DNA of 64,000 bases from Algibacillus agarilyticus. Its GTDB lineage: Bacteria; Pseudomonadota; Gammaproteobacteria; Enterobacterales; Alteromonadaceae. Below, one piece after another: positions 10,359 to 20,136 of this stretch; within the stretch, counting starts at the first letter, position 1; every line of letters begins with the position of its first letter. The stretch is taken from assembly GCF_003286125.1 (NCBI RefSeq), contig NZ_QMED01000027.1, forward strand, positions 1 through 64,000, in the 5' to 3' direction. The notes beneath the pieces were generated by a model. It did no database searches. It was not told the origin of the DNA and worked only from the letters and a program-made list of their open reading frames with translations. Made by a program: the position numbers and the translations under genes.

Positions 10359-10889
10359 ATGTCATCAACTCAAAATAAAGTCGTTTTAGGTCGCCTTGGC
10401 GCTGTTTACGGCATAAAGGGTTGGTTAAAAGTGCAAGCTTATACTGACTATGCTGAAAGCATATTTGATTATGATAAATGGCAGATAGGTCAAGATGATT
10501 CTTGGCAAGAAGCTGAAGTTGTCGAATGGCGCAAGCATAATAAAGGAATCATCGTTAAATTTAATAACGTTGATGTTCGCGAGAAAGCCCAATTGTTAAC
10601 AGGTATGGAAGTTGCTGTACTTGAAACACAGTTGCCTGAATTAGCGGAAGATGAGTTTTACTGGCGCGACTTGGTCGGAATGGCTGTAGTGAATACACAA
10701 GGCTATAACATGGGTGAAGTTAAATCACTTATGGAAACCGGCTCTAATGACGTGTTAGTCGTCAAAGCTAATAAAAATGACGCCTTTGGCAAGACTGAGC
10801 GTCTGATCCCTTTTGTTGAATCTCAAACGATTTCTAAAGTAGATCAGGAACAGCGAGTTATAACTGTTGAATGGGATGCGGATTTTTAA
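10359..10889 (+). CDS. rimM: Ribosome maturation factor RimM
   Basis: 176 residues. RimM binds S19 and assists 16S rRNA processing and 30S head assembly. The N-terminal VVLGRLGAVYGIKGWLKVQ and the PRC-barrel segment EFYWRDLVGMAVVNTQGYNM are family hallmarks. The C-terminal RLIPFVESQTI is also typical. AAGG lies before the ATG. The gene is 25 bp after rpsP and 3 bp before trmD, so co-transcription is expected. Confidence 0.98.
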   Translation: MSSTQNKVVLGRLGAVYGIKGWLKVQAYTDYAESIFDYDKWQIGQDDSWQEAEVVEWRKHNKGIIVKFNNVDVREKAQLLTGMEVAVLETQLPELAEDEFYWRDLVGMAVVNTQGYNMGEVKSLMETGSNDVLVVKANKNDAFGKTERLIPFVESQTISKVDQEQRVITVEWDADF

Positions 10890-10892
10890 TCT

Positions 10893-11675
10893 ATGTCATC
10901 ATTAAAATGGATTGGGGTGATAAGCCTTTTTCCCGAAATGTTTGACGCAGTCACTCAACATGGCATAACAGGTCGTGCGTTTAAAAAAGGTTTGTTAGAG
11001 TTTCATTGTTGGAATCCACGTGATTTTACTCACGATAAGCACCGAACAGTTGATGATCGGCCTTATGGTGGTGGTCCCGGGATGCTCATGATGGTGCAAC
11101 CATTAAAAGATGCGATTAAAGCGGCTAAAGCATCGGCTGGTGAGGGTGTTAAGACTATATATTTGTCTCCTCAGGGTCGTAAATTAGATCAGCAAGGTGT
11201 CGTTGAACTGGCTTCAAATGAGAAGTTAATCTTGGTTGCCGGTCGCTATGAAGGTATCGATGAACGATTAATTCAATCTGAAGTCGACGAAGAGTGGTCA
11301 ATTGGTGATTATGTGTTGAGTGGCGGAGAGCTACCGGCCATGACATTAATTGATAGCGTTAGCCGCATGGTACCCGACGTGTTAGGGCATAAGTTATCTG
11401 CTGAACAGGACTCGTTTACAGAAGGCTTATTAGATTGTCCACATTATACACGTCCAGAAAATCTTGATGAGGAATGTGTGCCCGAGGTATTACTGAGTGG
11501 TAACCATAAACTTATTGAGAAATGGCGAATGAAACAGGCATTGGGTCGGACTTGGCTTAGACGTCCCGACTTATTAAAATCCCTAGCTCTGACTGATGAG
11601 CAGGCCAAGTTATTGATTGAGTTTAAAAACGAATATCAAACTGAGTTTGCAAAAAATACAGTCCATTCTAGGTAA
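10893..11675 (+). CDS. trmD: tRNA (guanine-N1-)-methyltransferase TrmD
   Basis: 260 residues. TrmD methylates G37 next to the anticodon using S-adenosylmethionine, preventing +1 frameshifting. [14 protein letters not shown] at the N-terminus, [13 protein letters not shown], and the trefoil-knot segment [15 protein letters not shown] are visible. The last segment [20 protein letters not shown] is also conserved. Third gene of the operon. Confidence 0.99.
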   Translation: MSSLKWIGVISLFPEMFDAVTQHGITGRAFKKGLLEFHCWNPRDFTHDKHRTVDDRPYGGGPGMLMMVQPLKDAIKAAKASAGEGVKTIYLSPQGRKLDQQGVVELASNEKLILVAGRYEGIDERLIQSEVDEEWSIGDYVLSGGELPAMTLIDSVSRMVPDVLGHKLSAEQDSFTEGLLDCPHYTRPENLDEECVPEVLLSGNHKLIEKWRMKQALGRTWLRRPDLLKSLALTDEQAKLLIEFKNEYQTEFAKNTVHSR

Positions 11676-11685
11676 AGAGGTTAAA

Positions 11686-12033
11686 ATGAGTAATATTCTC
11701 AAAATGCTCGAAGACGAGCAATTGAAAGCAGACTTACCAGCGTACGCGCCTGGTGATACAGTTGTTGTTCAAGTTAAAGTTAAAGAAGGTGAGCGTGAGC
11801 GTTTACAAGCATTCGAAGGTGTTGTAATTGCTAAGCGTAACCGTGGTCTACATTCAAGCGCTACTGTTCGTAAAATGTCAGGCGGTGAAGGTGTAGAACG
11901 TACTTTCCAAGTACACAGTCCTCTAGTTGATAGCATTACGGTTAAGCGTCGTGGTGCGGTACGTCGTGCTAAATTGTACTACTTACGTGGTCGTACAGGT
12001 AAGGCTGCACGTATTAAAGAAAAGCTTAGTTAA
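11686..12033 (+). CDS. rplS: 50S ribosomal protein L19
   Basis: 115 residues from the ATG at 11686 ([12 protein letters not shown]), the same length as E. coli L19. An in-frame ATG at 11617 lies inside trmD and would add 23 unrelated residues. AGAGG precedes the chosen start. L19 sits at the subunit interface. Its middle ([19 protein letters not shown]) and basic C-terminus ([21 protein letters not shown]) are conserved. A terminator follows. Confidence 0.98.
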   Translation: MSNILKMLEDEQLKADLPAYAPGDTVVVQVKVKEGERERLQAFEGVVIAKRNRGLHSSATVRKMSGGEGVERTFQVHSPLVDSITVKRRGAVRRAKLYYLRGRTGKAARIKEKLS

Positions 12034-12076
12034 TTGGCTGATTGACAAGCAATATAATTATATTGTTTGTATATTT

Positions 12077-12105
12077 AAAAAGGCTCGCATTTGCGAGCCT
12101 TTTTT
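12077..12105 (+). terminator. Terminator of the rpsP-rplS operon
   Basis: AAAAAGGCTCGC / GCGAGCCTTTTT with loop ATTT (12089-12092), closing the operon 44 bases after the rplS stop. The A-run on the left makes it potentially bidirectional. Confidence 0.93.
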
Positions 12106-12167
12106 CGTTTTAAAGCAGGCCTTACTAGGTATACCAATCGTTCTTAATAGCAGGGCACCATAGTAAT

Positions 12168-12488
12168 TACCAATCCGTAATAATAAGTGCCCACTCAGCG
12201 ATCGTTTCAATGCGCATAATCAAGGTGCTTGAAAGAATAGTGGTGCTCTTTTGAGTTCGATCAATATAGAGTAAGCGCATTTAAAAATCGTTTGAAAGGA
12301 ATACCCAGCGGATTTTGACTTGCGTTATCGGTATTTGAAAGGGAGCAACCATTCCTACACAAAAATGTCTGGAACATTTTTGAACCGCTTTCTAGCTTTA
12401 GCGAAAGGCAGGATGCCTGAAGTACACTGATGCCTTGTTTAAACCGCTGGATTCATTTTGAGCGATCACTTATTAGTATGAATTGGTA
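12168..12488. mobile_element. MITE-like element with 22-bp terminal inverted repeats
   Basis: The ends TACCAATCCGTAATAATAAGTG (12168-12189) and the reverse complement of 12467-12488 match at 19 of 22 positions. A second copy of the left end (ATACCAATCGTTCTTAATA) begins at 12131, as if elements were nested. The ~320-bp interior has no credible gene; a 64-codon frame at 12430-12624 runs out through the right end. Size, terminal repeats and non-coding interior suggest a non-autonomous transposon or intergenic repeat. No target duplication was identified. Confidence 0.6.
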
Positions 12489-12733
12489 TCAGTTAAAATA
12501 CTGGATAAAATGGTGTTTGAAATTAACGGGTAGAAATACGACTTTGATGGTTTTTACTTTGTTCTCAATCTTTTTCTTATGTTCATCCGGTTCACTTATT
12601 TACTTTGATTGCTATAAGAATTAAATCTATTGTCCCTATTTGACACATGGTAGAGGTGAATCATTATTATTGTCATTATTTGGGGTTAGTTTGTGTGTGA
12701 TTTTTTTGACGTCAAATGGTATATACAGGGCAT

Positions 12734-12768
12734 AAAAAAAGCCCGTTCAAATATCCTTTGAACGGGCT
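12734..12768 (-). terminator. Strong minus-strand rho-independent terminator
   Basis: A perfect 12-bp stem (12740-12751 with 12757-12768, loop TATCC) is followed on the minus strand by seven T. The nearest annotated minus-strand gene ends 660 bases away at 13430, so it more probably ends a short transcript starting nearby. Confidence 0.8.
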
Positions 12769-12910
12769 GGGAAATGGCTCTCTAGAGCCTTGCGCTAACA
12801 AAAAGGGTTAAAAAACAATTAAGTAAGTTACTTAAGTTACAGTAATTGTAGTTAATAATTTGAATTTTTGTTGAATTAAAATGATATAAAGAAATGGTTT
12901 TAAACGTTTT
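12734..12910 (-). ncRNA. Candidate small RNA (5' end undefined)
   Basis: Read on the minus strand, an AT-rich stretch leads to a small hairpin GGCTC/GAGCC (12776-12789, loop 4) and, 7 bases later, to the strong terminator. This two-hairpin plus oligo-U 3' end is typical of Hfq-type small RNAs, and no reading frame with a ribosome-binding site is visible. A TTATAAAT near 12915 on the minus strand could serve as -10. No match to a known RNA family was recognised. Confidence 0.35.
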
Positions 12911-13429
12911 AATTTATAACAGGGGTTATTAACCCGTAGTCACTTATATAGGCTACTGTTTTATATGAATTAATAATATTTAATTGGGGGATTAAAGGTA
13001 TTATATAACATATAGATTGAATAGTTATATTTTTGAGGTTAATTTTATTTTTATGTTATAAGTTTGATTTGTTATCTGTGGCGGCGATGCATTATTTGCT
13101 TAGTATGATTGGGCTGCGCATTTTAAGCGCTAACGAGCTTCAATAAATTTAAAAACATCAGTCATTATTCAAATATACAAATCTCAGCCTAAAAGAGTAA
13201 GGCCAACGGCAGATATATGGTCGATCAATTTATTTTCAAATACGTAATTTAAACTTAAATGACTGTGGGTTAGTTACCTAAATGCTTATTAAATTATTTT
13301 AAAAATGATAGCCCTTCATACTTAAATTCAAGAGCGTCTTATCATAAATATCGCCGTATTTTATTTAAAGCGAGCATGTATTTGGAGGCCGAATTTAATA
13401 TCTAATATCAGAGCTGTTTAAAAATCATG

Positions 13430-14206
13430 CTAAAAGGCGAGATTTATGCTGAGTGGCGGCATATTAATTTGAGGCTCTAATAAACGCTCATCTAACTTAC
13501 TACCTTTAAATTGAGTGATTTTTAGCTTCAAATTATAACGTTTGTTAAGTGCTTTAACTATTGCATATTGCGACCACATTCTATTCGAATCTAGATGATA
13601 GATCCCGCCGTTGAGGTTTAAATGGTTTGTGATAGCCAAGTAAGTTTGGTTGATAAATGAACAGGCTGGATAATAATGTTTATTCAGTAGTATTTTTTCG
13701 TCAGACGTACTTTGCTTAATAATATCACTGATTAGGTGCGATTTATTTTCACCTTCAGTAATCAGCCAACCCACTCGGTATATTTGACAAGTAGGGCATT
13801 CAGAAAGCAGCGAGTATTCTGCCATTCTTTTTTCATAGCCAATTCCCGAGCGCGCAGTTGCTTTATCTTGTTTGCGATAAGGGCCTGTTATCGTTGAAGA
13901 GAAAACGTCGCTTGATGATAAATAAACCAATTTTATGTTGAGTTTAAAACACACTTTGGCTAATAATCTAGGCCACTCGTAATTAACTAACCAAGATTCA
14001 TTTTTGATCCCTTGATTGTATTTTTCATTCGCTAAATGAAAAACCGTATCAACACGTGTTCGGGATAAAAATTGATATATTTCTTTTTCATCAAATATAG
14101 AAACGATATTGCGATCCCAAGCTAGAACTTGCCAGTTTTGATTATGTAAATGATGTACTAGGTATTGACCTCTAATATGGGTAGAACCGGTCACAATCGC
14201 TTTCAT
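13430..14206 (-). CDS. Extended SDR (RmlD/epimerase-like) protein with altered active site
   Basis: 258 residues. The N-terminus MKAIVTGSTHIRGQYLVHHL resembles the NAD(P)-binding Rossmann start of dTDP-4-dehydrorhamnose reductase and sugar epimerases, though the glycine motif is loose (GSTHIRG, residues 7-13). VYLSSSDVFS and GPYRKQDKA match family segments. In the YxxxK region the lysine fits Lys126 (GIGYEKRMAE), but the residue four before it is Ile122, so the catalytic tyrosine appears lost or moved to 124. The gene is divergent from the GH13 gene and two LacI-type palindromes lie between them. Substrate unknown; it may not be catalytic. Confidence 0.6.
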   Translation of the reverse strand: MKAIVTGSTHIRGQYLVHHLHNQNWQVLAWDRNIVSIFDEKEIYQFLSRTRVDTVFHLANEKYNQGIKNESWLVNYEWPRLLAKVCFKLNIKLVYLSSSDVFSSTITGPYRKQDKATARSGIGYEKRMAEYSLLSECPTCQIYRVGWLITEGENKSHLISDIIKQSTSDEKILLNKHYYPACSFINQTYLAITNHLNLNGGIYHLDSNRMWSQYAIVKALNKRYNLKLKITQFKGSKLDERLLEPQINMPPLSINLAF

Positions 14207-14269
14207 GTAGATACCTCAAGTTTGACTTCTCTTTAAGCATACTTAATTGTGGATGCTTTTGATGTTTAC

Positions 14270-14281
14270 GCATACGTATTC
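14270..14281. promoter_or_regulatory. LacI-type palindrome, site 1
   Basis: ATACGTAT core (14272-14279) flanked by G and C, with a central CG as in LacI-family operators. It shares GCATACGTAT with site 2 and lies 64 bp before the minus-strand SDR-like gene. Confidence 0.45.
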
Positions 14282-14442
14282 ATTTAACAAATATTTAACT
14301 AGTTAACATCATTATTCATGATGTGTAAAAGGGTCATATCTAAAATAGTCTTTTATTAACAATATGTTGAAGGTGAACGATTCTGTTTAAATGCTGTAGG
14401 TTTGTTTTTTTGTATTGTTTTTGTGTTTTTATTGTAAATATT

Positions 14443-14454
14443 GCATACGTATGC
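14443..14454. promoter_or_regulatory. LacI-type palindrome, site 2 (perfect GCATACGTATGC)
   Basis: A perfect 12-bp palindrome with central CG, 103 bp upstream of the GH13 ATG and just before a possible -35 (TTGAAT, 14461-14466) and -10 (TACTAT or TATGCT, 14482-14490). In Alteromonadales, maltodextrin genes are commonly controlled by LacI-family MalR, so control of this gene by maltose-type sugars is inferred. No regulator gene is in the window. Confidence 0.5.
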
Positions 14455-14556
14455 GAAGCGTTGAATTCAAGCACGGTAGTCTACTATGCTAAAAACGAGT
14501 ATTAGTAAGGTACTAATTGTGAGCTTAAATCTAGATTTTCCAATAGAGGACGTTTG

Positions 14557-16194
14557 ATGAGTACACTAGAGTGGTGGCGTGGGGCTGTCTTATATCAGGT
14601 TTATCCACGGAGTTTTATGGATAGCAATAATGATGGTATAGGTGATTTAGCGGGGATTACTTCAAAGCTGCCTTATATTGCTGATTTAGGTGTTGATGCG
14701 ATATGGATTTCACCATTTTATAAATCGCCCATGGCTGATTTTGGTTATGATGTAAGCGATCATTGTTCTGTTGACCCCATATTTGGTGATCTTAATGATT
14801 TTAGCCAGTTAGTGCAAAAAGCGCATTCTCTTAATTTGAAAGTGCTAATTGATGCCGTATTGAATCATACCTCTGAGCAACATGAATGGTTTAATGAAAG
14901 CCGCCAAAATCAAGATAACGCTAAAGCTGATTGGTATGTTTGGGCTGATCCTAAAGAGGATGGTACACCACCTAATAATTGGCTATCTATATTTGGAGGC
15001 CCCGCTTGGGCGTGGGATCCTAGACGTAAACAATATTATTTACACAACTTTTTAGCTGCTCAGCCCGATCTTAACTATCATCACTCTGGTGTGCGTAAAG
15101 CTGTATTAGAAAACATTGAATTTTGGCTTAAGTTGGGAGTAGATGGAATTAGAGTCGATGCCGCCAATTTCTGTTGTCATGATCTATTACTAAGAGATAA
15201 CCCACCTAGAACTAAAGAACGATTAACGGTGATGGGGATCAGAGGGGATAACCCTTACGCTTATCAAGAGCATTTATTTAATCATACTCAACCTGAAAAC
15301 CTTGAATTTATCAGCGAGTTACGTCAGCTGTTAAACCAATACCCGGGTACTACGTCATTAGCCGAAATTTCATCTGAAGATTCACTTGCCACCATGGCTG
15401 AATACACTAAAGGTCAACATGGCCTTCATATGGCTTATAGTTTTGAGTTACTTAATGATAAGTATAGCGCCGCACATATTCGCCAAACCATTGAACGTTT
15501 AGAAGATAAGCTTGAAGATGGTTGGCCTTGTTGGGCGCTAGGAAATCATGATGTTGAGCGTGTTGTTACGCGCTGGGATCGCAGCCAAAGACATGAAGAC
15601 AAAGCAAAAATGTTAAATGCTTTATTAGGTTCGTTAAAAGGCAGTGTTTGTGTTTACCAAGGAGAAGAGCTCGGTCTACCTCAAGCTGATATACAATTTG
15701 AGGATATGCAAGATCCGTATGGCATCAATTTTTGGCCTACTTTTGCTGGTCGAGATGGCTGTCGAACGCCTTTACCTTGGAATCGCACCATGAATGCAGG
15801 TTTTTCGTTAGAAACACCGTGGTTACCGATCCCAGATGAGCATATAAAAATGTCTATTCGGGACCAGCAATTAAATAGTGAATCGGTTATTAATGCATTT
15901 AAATCTTTTATGAAATGGCGAGCAACACAACCCGCATTGATTGAAGGCGATATCAAGTTTTTAGATGCACCAGAACCTATTTTATTATTCTGTCGTCATG
16001 CTGAAGATAGGGCAATTGTATGTGGCTTTAATCTGTCAGGCGATTCACAACAATTTACTTTGCCAAGTCATTTACAAGCACACCAACTCGTTGGACATGA
16101 GTTTAACAACACATTGCTAGATGAATCTAATCAATTAAGATTTTTACCCTATGGTGTGTTTTTTGCTGTATTAAATACCGCCCAATGTAATTAG
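14557..16194 (+). CDS. GH13 family alpha-glucosidase
   Basis: 545 residues from the ATG at 14557, with AGAGGA at 14545-14550 in front; a TTG directly before it is less likely. The TIM-barrel motifs of family GH13 are all present: DAVLNHTS, then DGIRVDAANF with nucleophile Asp201, AEISSED with acid/base Glu270, and GNHDVER with Asp332. No signal peptide is seen, so it acts in the cytoplasm, releasing glucose from maltose, maltodextrin or isomaltose-type oligosaccharides. The exact linkage specificity cannot be read from sequence. Probably under LacI-type control (two palindromes upstream). Confidence 0.9.
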   Translation: MSTLEWWRGAVLYQVYPRSFMDSNNDGIGDLAGITSKLPYIADLGVDAIWISPFYKSPMADFGYDVSDHCSVDPIFGDLNDFSQLVQKAHSLNLKVLIDAVLNHTSEQHEWFNESRQNQDNAKADWYVWADPKEDGTPPNNWLSIFGGPAWAWDPRRKQYYLHNFLAAQPDLNYHHSGVRKAVLENIEFWLKLGVDGIRVDAANFCCHDLLLRDNPPRTKERLTVMGIRGDNPYAYQEHLFNHTQPENLEFISELRQLLNQYPGTTSLAEISSEDSLATMAEYTKGQHGLHMAYSFELLNDKYSAAHIRQTIERLEDKLEDGWPCWALGNHDVERVVTRWDRSQRHEDKAKMLNALLGSLKGSVCVYQGEELGLPQADIQFEDMQDPYGINFWPTFAGRDGCRTPLPWNRTMNAGFSLETPWLPIPDEHIKMSIRDQQLNSESVINAFKSFMKWRATQPALIEGDIKFLDAPEPILLFCRHAEDRAIVCGFNLSGDSQQFTLPSHLQAHQLVGHEFNNTLLDESNQLRFLPYGVFFAVLNTAQCN

Positions 16195-16204
16195 GCGGTT
16201 TTAT
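16177..16204 (+). terminator. Possible terminator at the end of the GH13 gene
   Basis: ACCGCC (16177-16182) pairs with GGCGGT (16194-16199) around the TAG stop, followed by TTTTAT. The stem is short and the T-run weak. Confidence 0.45.
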
Positions 16205-16209
16205 GTTTG

Positions 16210-17242
<1,033 letters not shown>

Positions 17243-17590
17243 TTAAATTATCTTTAGCACATTTTCAGGTGGGCGGCCTAATGCGGCTTTTTGACCGTTA
17301 ACGACAATTGGACGCTCTATTAATTTGGGGTATTTAAGCATCGCTTGTATAAGCACTTGCTCATCGGTTTCTTTGGCGAGGTTGTTTTCTTTATAATCCG
17401 CTTCCTTAACACGCATTAATTGTCTGGCGCTGCTAAACCCAAGTTTCGTTAACAATTCGGTTAATTCTGCTGAAGTCGGCACCGTTTTTAAATATTCAAC
17501 TATTTCAATATCAAGGTTTTGTTCTTTTAATAATGCTAACGTTTCGCGGCTTTTAGAACAGCGGGGATTATGAAAAATTTGGATCGACAT
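17243..17590 (-). CDS. ArsC/YfgD family thioredoxin-fold reductase
   Basis: 115 residues. FHNPRCSKSRET carries the single catalytic-type Cys11 of the ArsC family, and GRPPENVL closes the protein. E. coli YfgD, also next to bepA (yfgC), is the probable ortholog. With no arsenite transporter or ArsR nearby, a role in arsenate resistance is not indicated. Glutaredoxin-dependent arsenate reductase activity is possible but unproven for this subgroup. Confidence 0.9.
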   Translation of the reverse strand: MSIQIFHNPRCSKSRETLALLKEQNLDIEIVEYLKTVPTSAELTELLTKLGFSSARQLMRVKEADYKENNLAKETDEQVLIQAMLKYPKLIERPIVVNGQKAALGRPPENVLKII

Positions 17591-17616
17591 GGTAGGTCTC
17601 TTGTTAATTGTTTGGG

Positions 17617-19089
17617 TTATAGTTGAGTAAGCTTGTCTTGTGCTTCTCTGAACTGCTTAATACGAGCTGATATACGTTTTCTATCGGCTATGTTCTCTTT
17701 TGGCGTTTTGTTATAGCCAGTGTGTAATTCATCGATAGCAATTAAATACCCCAATTTTTGTGCATACACCTCTGCTTTAGCTTGATGATATTGGCTAGCT
17801 TGTTCATTACCTAAGTAGGCTTCGGTGAGCAGTTGCCAAGCTAAATGATGCTCAGGGTACAATAAAATAAAATCTTTTAGTAAATCGATGGCTTGGTTGT
17901 ATTGTTTGCCATAGGTCAGTGCATTGGCATAATTTAAAACAATAACCTGGTTGTTTGGTCGTTTTTGTAAATAGTTATCTAATAGGGTGAAGATTTCATC
18001 AAACTTATTTAAACCTATCATCGCATCAGTTAAAGCATCAACAAAGTGCAAATTATTGGGATCAAGCGTTAATAATTCATCGATGAGTGCTTTAGCTTCA
18101 CTGTATTTTTTAAGATCAATTAAAGCCAGTGCTAACCCATATTGCGTGAGTATTTTATCTAACCCTTGTGCTGACTTTAAATGATGCTTAAACGCTTTTT
18201 CATGGTAGTCAGGTGCTAAAGTATTGCGAGTTAAAGTACGAGTTCTTATAAATTGAAACTCATCATTATCGCTGTAAAAACGGTAAGGTAAACTGTCTAC
18301 TCGTGCTTTGATATCGGCCATTCTCGCTTCGGGTAACGGATGAGAATAAAGCATAGGTGGTTTTTTAGTTGTGTATCGTTGTTGTTCGGCTAGTCGACCA
18401 AAAAAGGTTTCAGCGCCTTTAGGGTTAAATCCAGCTTGTATTAATGTTTGCAAACCAATTCGATCGGCTTCTTTTTCATGATGCCGAGTATAATTTAGTG
18501 CCATTTGTTGCTGTGCGCCAGTTGTTGTCATTAATGCCGCGGTACCCACGCTTGGGTTAATCATGGTTAAGATAACTGAACCGAGTAATGCCGCCATTGA
18601 GGCCGCACTTGAACGAGCATTAAGTTCGCCTTTACGGGCTATATGACGTTGTGTAACGTGTGCTATTTCGTGAGCAAGCACCGAAGCAAACTCACTTTCT
18701 GTTTGAGCTTCAATTAAGGTTTCGCTATGTATGACGACGGTGCCACCAAAAGTTGCAAAAGCGTTTAAGCTTGGTTCTTTTAGTGCAAAAAAGTGAAAGG
18801 GGTATTTGACATCATCTGCTTTTGCGACGAGCTTGTTACCTAAATGGCTTAAATATTCACTTAAAAGAGGATCGTAAATAACCGGGGCTTGCGCTCTTAA
18901 TTGGCGACGTATTATATCGCCCATTATTTTTTCTTTTTCAATTGATAATGTAGAAGACGCGACAGTGCCCATTTCGGGTAAGATATTTTTGTCTTGCTGG
19001 TTAACACTGTAGGCGCTTGGCGCGATCGAGAAAGTGAGGGCAAATAACACTATTTGGGGCAAATATTTACAAATTGTTTGTCGGATCAC
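17617..19089 (-). CDS. bepA: M48 metallopeptidase with TPR domain, BepA
   Basis: 490 residues from a GTG at 19089, one base after the upstream gene's stop. This start gives a signal peptide (QIVLFALTFSIAPSAYS); a GTG at 19167 would overlap the neighbour by 77 bp. The zinc-protease motif HEIAH is at residues 140-144, and KEADRIGLQ supplies the third ligand. The C-terminal half has TPR-like repeats. BepA is a periplasmic protease/chaperone that assists LptD assembly and degrades stalled outer-membrane proteins. Near-normal length (487 in E. coli). Its companion bamC lies 4 kb away. Confidence 0.93.
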   Translation of the reverse strand: MIRQTICKYLPQIVLFALTFSIAPSAYSVNQQDKNILPEMGTVASSTLSIEKEKIMGDIIRRQLRAQAPVIYDPLLSEYLSHLGNKLVAKADDVKYPFHFFALKEPSLNAFATFGGTVVIHSETLIEAQTESEFASVLAHEIAHVTQRHIARKGELNARSSAASMAALLGSVILTMINPSVGTAALMTTTGAQQQMALNYTRHHEKEADRIGLQTLIQAGFNPKGAETFFGRLAEQQRYTTKKPPMLYSHPLPEARMADIKARVDSLPYRFYSDNDEFQFIRTRTLTRNTLAPDYHEKAFKHHLKSAQGLDKILTQYGLALALIDLKKYSEAKALIDELLTLDPNNLHFVDALTDAMIGLNKFDEIFTLLDNYLQKRPNNQVIVLNYANALTYGKQYNQAIDLLKDFILLYPEHHLAWQLLTEAYLGNEQASQYHQAKAEVYAQKLGYLIAIDELHTGYNKTPKENIADRKRISARIKQFREAQDKLTQL

Positions 19090-19090
19090 G

Positions 19091-19801
19091 TTATTTATCT
19101 TTTTTGAATGAAGGCTCTGTAGATAGGTTTGACTCGTCAAAGGCGATAGTGTTCCCTTTAAGATCACTTAATTCAAGCTCATCCATATCATACTCATCAA
19201 GCAGCTTACGTTGTTGCTCATAAAATTGCTCTATTGTAATGCCATCCACTTTAACAACATTTACATGGTTTTTCATATAAGTGATTAAAATATTAACTAA
19301 TTTAATGGTATGTTTAATTAAAGCATTGTCTGCTTTATCACCACTTTGAAAAGAGTACGCAATAAATTGATGCAACATATTAATGCGGCAAAGCAAGCGC
19401 ATTGAACCTGGATCCCATGTGTTGAATTCGACTAAACGGTGATTTTTTATATATTGATCTATTTCTTTATTTTTGGCAAAAGGGAAGCAATGGATCTCAA
19501 AACCTCGTTCAGTAAACACTTGATACATCGAAATTCGCGGCAATCTTTTTACATGCACTTCATTGTCTTTATCGATATAACCATCGAGTAAGTCTAAGTT
19601 CCAATTATGTTTATCCAATATTCGTTTTAAGGCGTTATCGAATCCCATGGAACCTAAGCTTTCAAGTTCACTGACGGATGAGGATACCAAGTGATAAAAA
19701 GCGGGCATATCACCCCAATTAAGTTGCTTTTTAAACTTATTGATGTCCTTTACTTTGTGGTTTGCAGGCAATTCAGGACGGTTTATCGAGCTGTCTGACA
19801 T
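19091..19801 (-). CDS. Conserved-looking protein of unknown function upstream of bepA
   Basis: 236 residues from the ATG at 19801, which has GAGGAT six bases upstream; a TTG twelve bases earlier overlaps that ribosome-binding site and is rejected. No signal peptide or transmembrane segment. Predicted mostly helical with charged ends; the middle (RISMYQVFTERGFEIHCFPF and NTWDPGSMRLLCRINMLHQF) looks structured, and the tail is acidic. No family recognised. The stop is one base from the bepA start, so translational coupling is likely and a link with envelope maintenance can be guessed only from that. Confidence 0.85.
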   Translation of the reverse strand: MSDSSINRPELPANHKVKDINKFKKQLNWGDMPAFYHLVSSSVSELESLGSMGFDNALKRILDKHNWNLDLLDGYIDKDNEVHVKRLPRISMYQVFTERGFEIHCFPFAKNKEIDQYIKNHRLVEFNTWDPGSMRLLCRINMLHQFIAYSFQSGDKADNALIKHTIKLVNILITYMKNHVNVVKVDGITIEQFYEQQRKLLDEYDMDELELSDLKGNTIAFDESNLSTEPSFKKDK

Positions 19802-19891
19802 AATGATCCTCAAAATGTTTTCGGTCTCAAGTGGTTTAGGTTATATTGTTTATATTCATATCCATTTTTAGCTTAAACCCAAAGGCTTCAA

Positions 19892-20110
19892 ATGTCACAT
19901 AAATTAGATGCACGAGGTTTAATTTGTCCTCTGCCGCTATTAAAATTAAAACTTAAATTAAAAGATTTAAATCAAGGTGATAAGATTCAAATTATTGTTT
20001 CTGATACAGGCTCTCGTGCTGATATTCCTAAATGGGCTAACAAAATGGGTTATGAAGTTTCAATCAATAAATTGTCATCACACGAAACTGAAATAAACAT
20101 CAAAATATGA
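19892..20110 (+). CDS. tusA: TusA-like sulfurtransferase/sulfur carrier
   Basis: 72 residues. The active-site motif CPLPLLKLK begins at Cys12, the persulfide-carrying residue of TusA. TusA relays sulfur from IscS for tRNA thiolation and other pathways. Many genomes have more than one TusA paralogue, so the exact role is inferred. It is divergent from the 19.8-kb gene and 26 bp before perM. Confidence 0.9.
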   Translation: MSHKLDARGLICPLPLLKLKLKLKDLNQGDKIQIIVSDTGSRADIPKWANKMGYEVSINKLSSHETEINIKI

Positions 20111-20136
20111 TCTATAACAATAAAAAGGATATTTAA

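Larger units (their letters stand above)
12489..13429. other. Gene-poor AT-rich stretch
   Basis: Apart from the minus-strand terminator and candidate small RNA, no gene is supported here. A 12-bp palindrome TTTGACGTCAAA lies at 12705-12716, and GGGTT/AACCC inverted repeats at about 12922-12935. Very AT-rich between 12830 and 13080. Confidence 0.5.

Noticed and set aside
12430-12624. 64-codon plus-strand frame starting inside the MITE-like element
   Set aside because: It crosses the terminal inverted repeat, has no ribosome-binding site and no recognised family.
17243-17590. Arsenate-resistance operon
   Set aside because: No arsR, arsB or acr3 gene is near; the context (bepA, wrbA) is that of the housekeeping YfgD-type protein.
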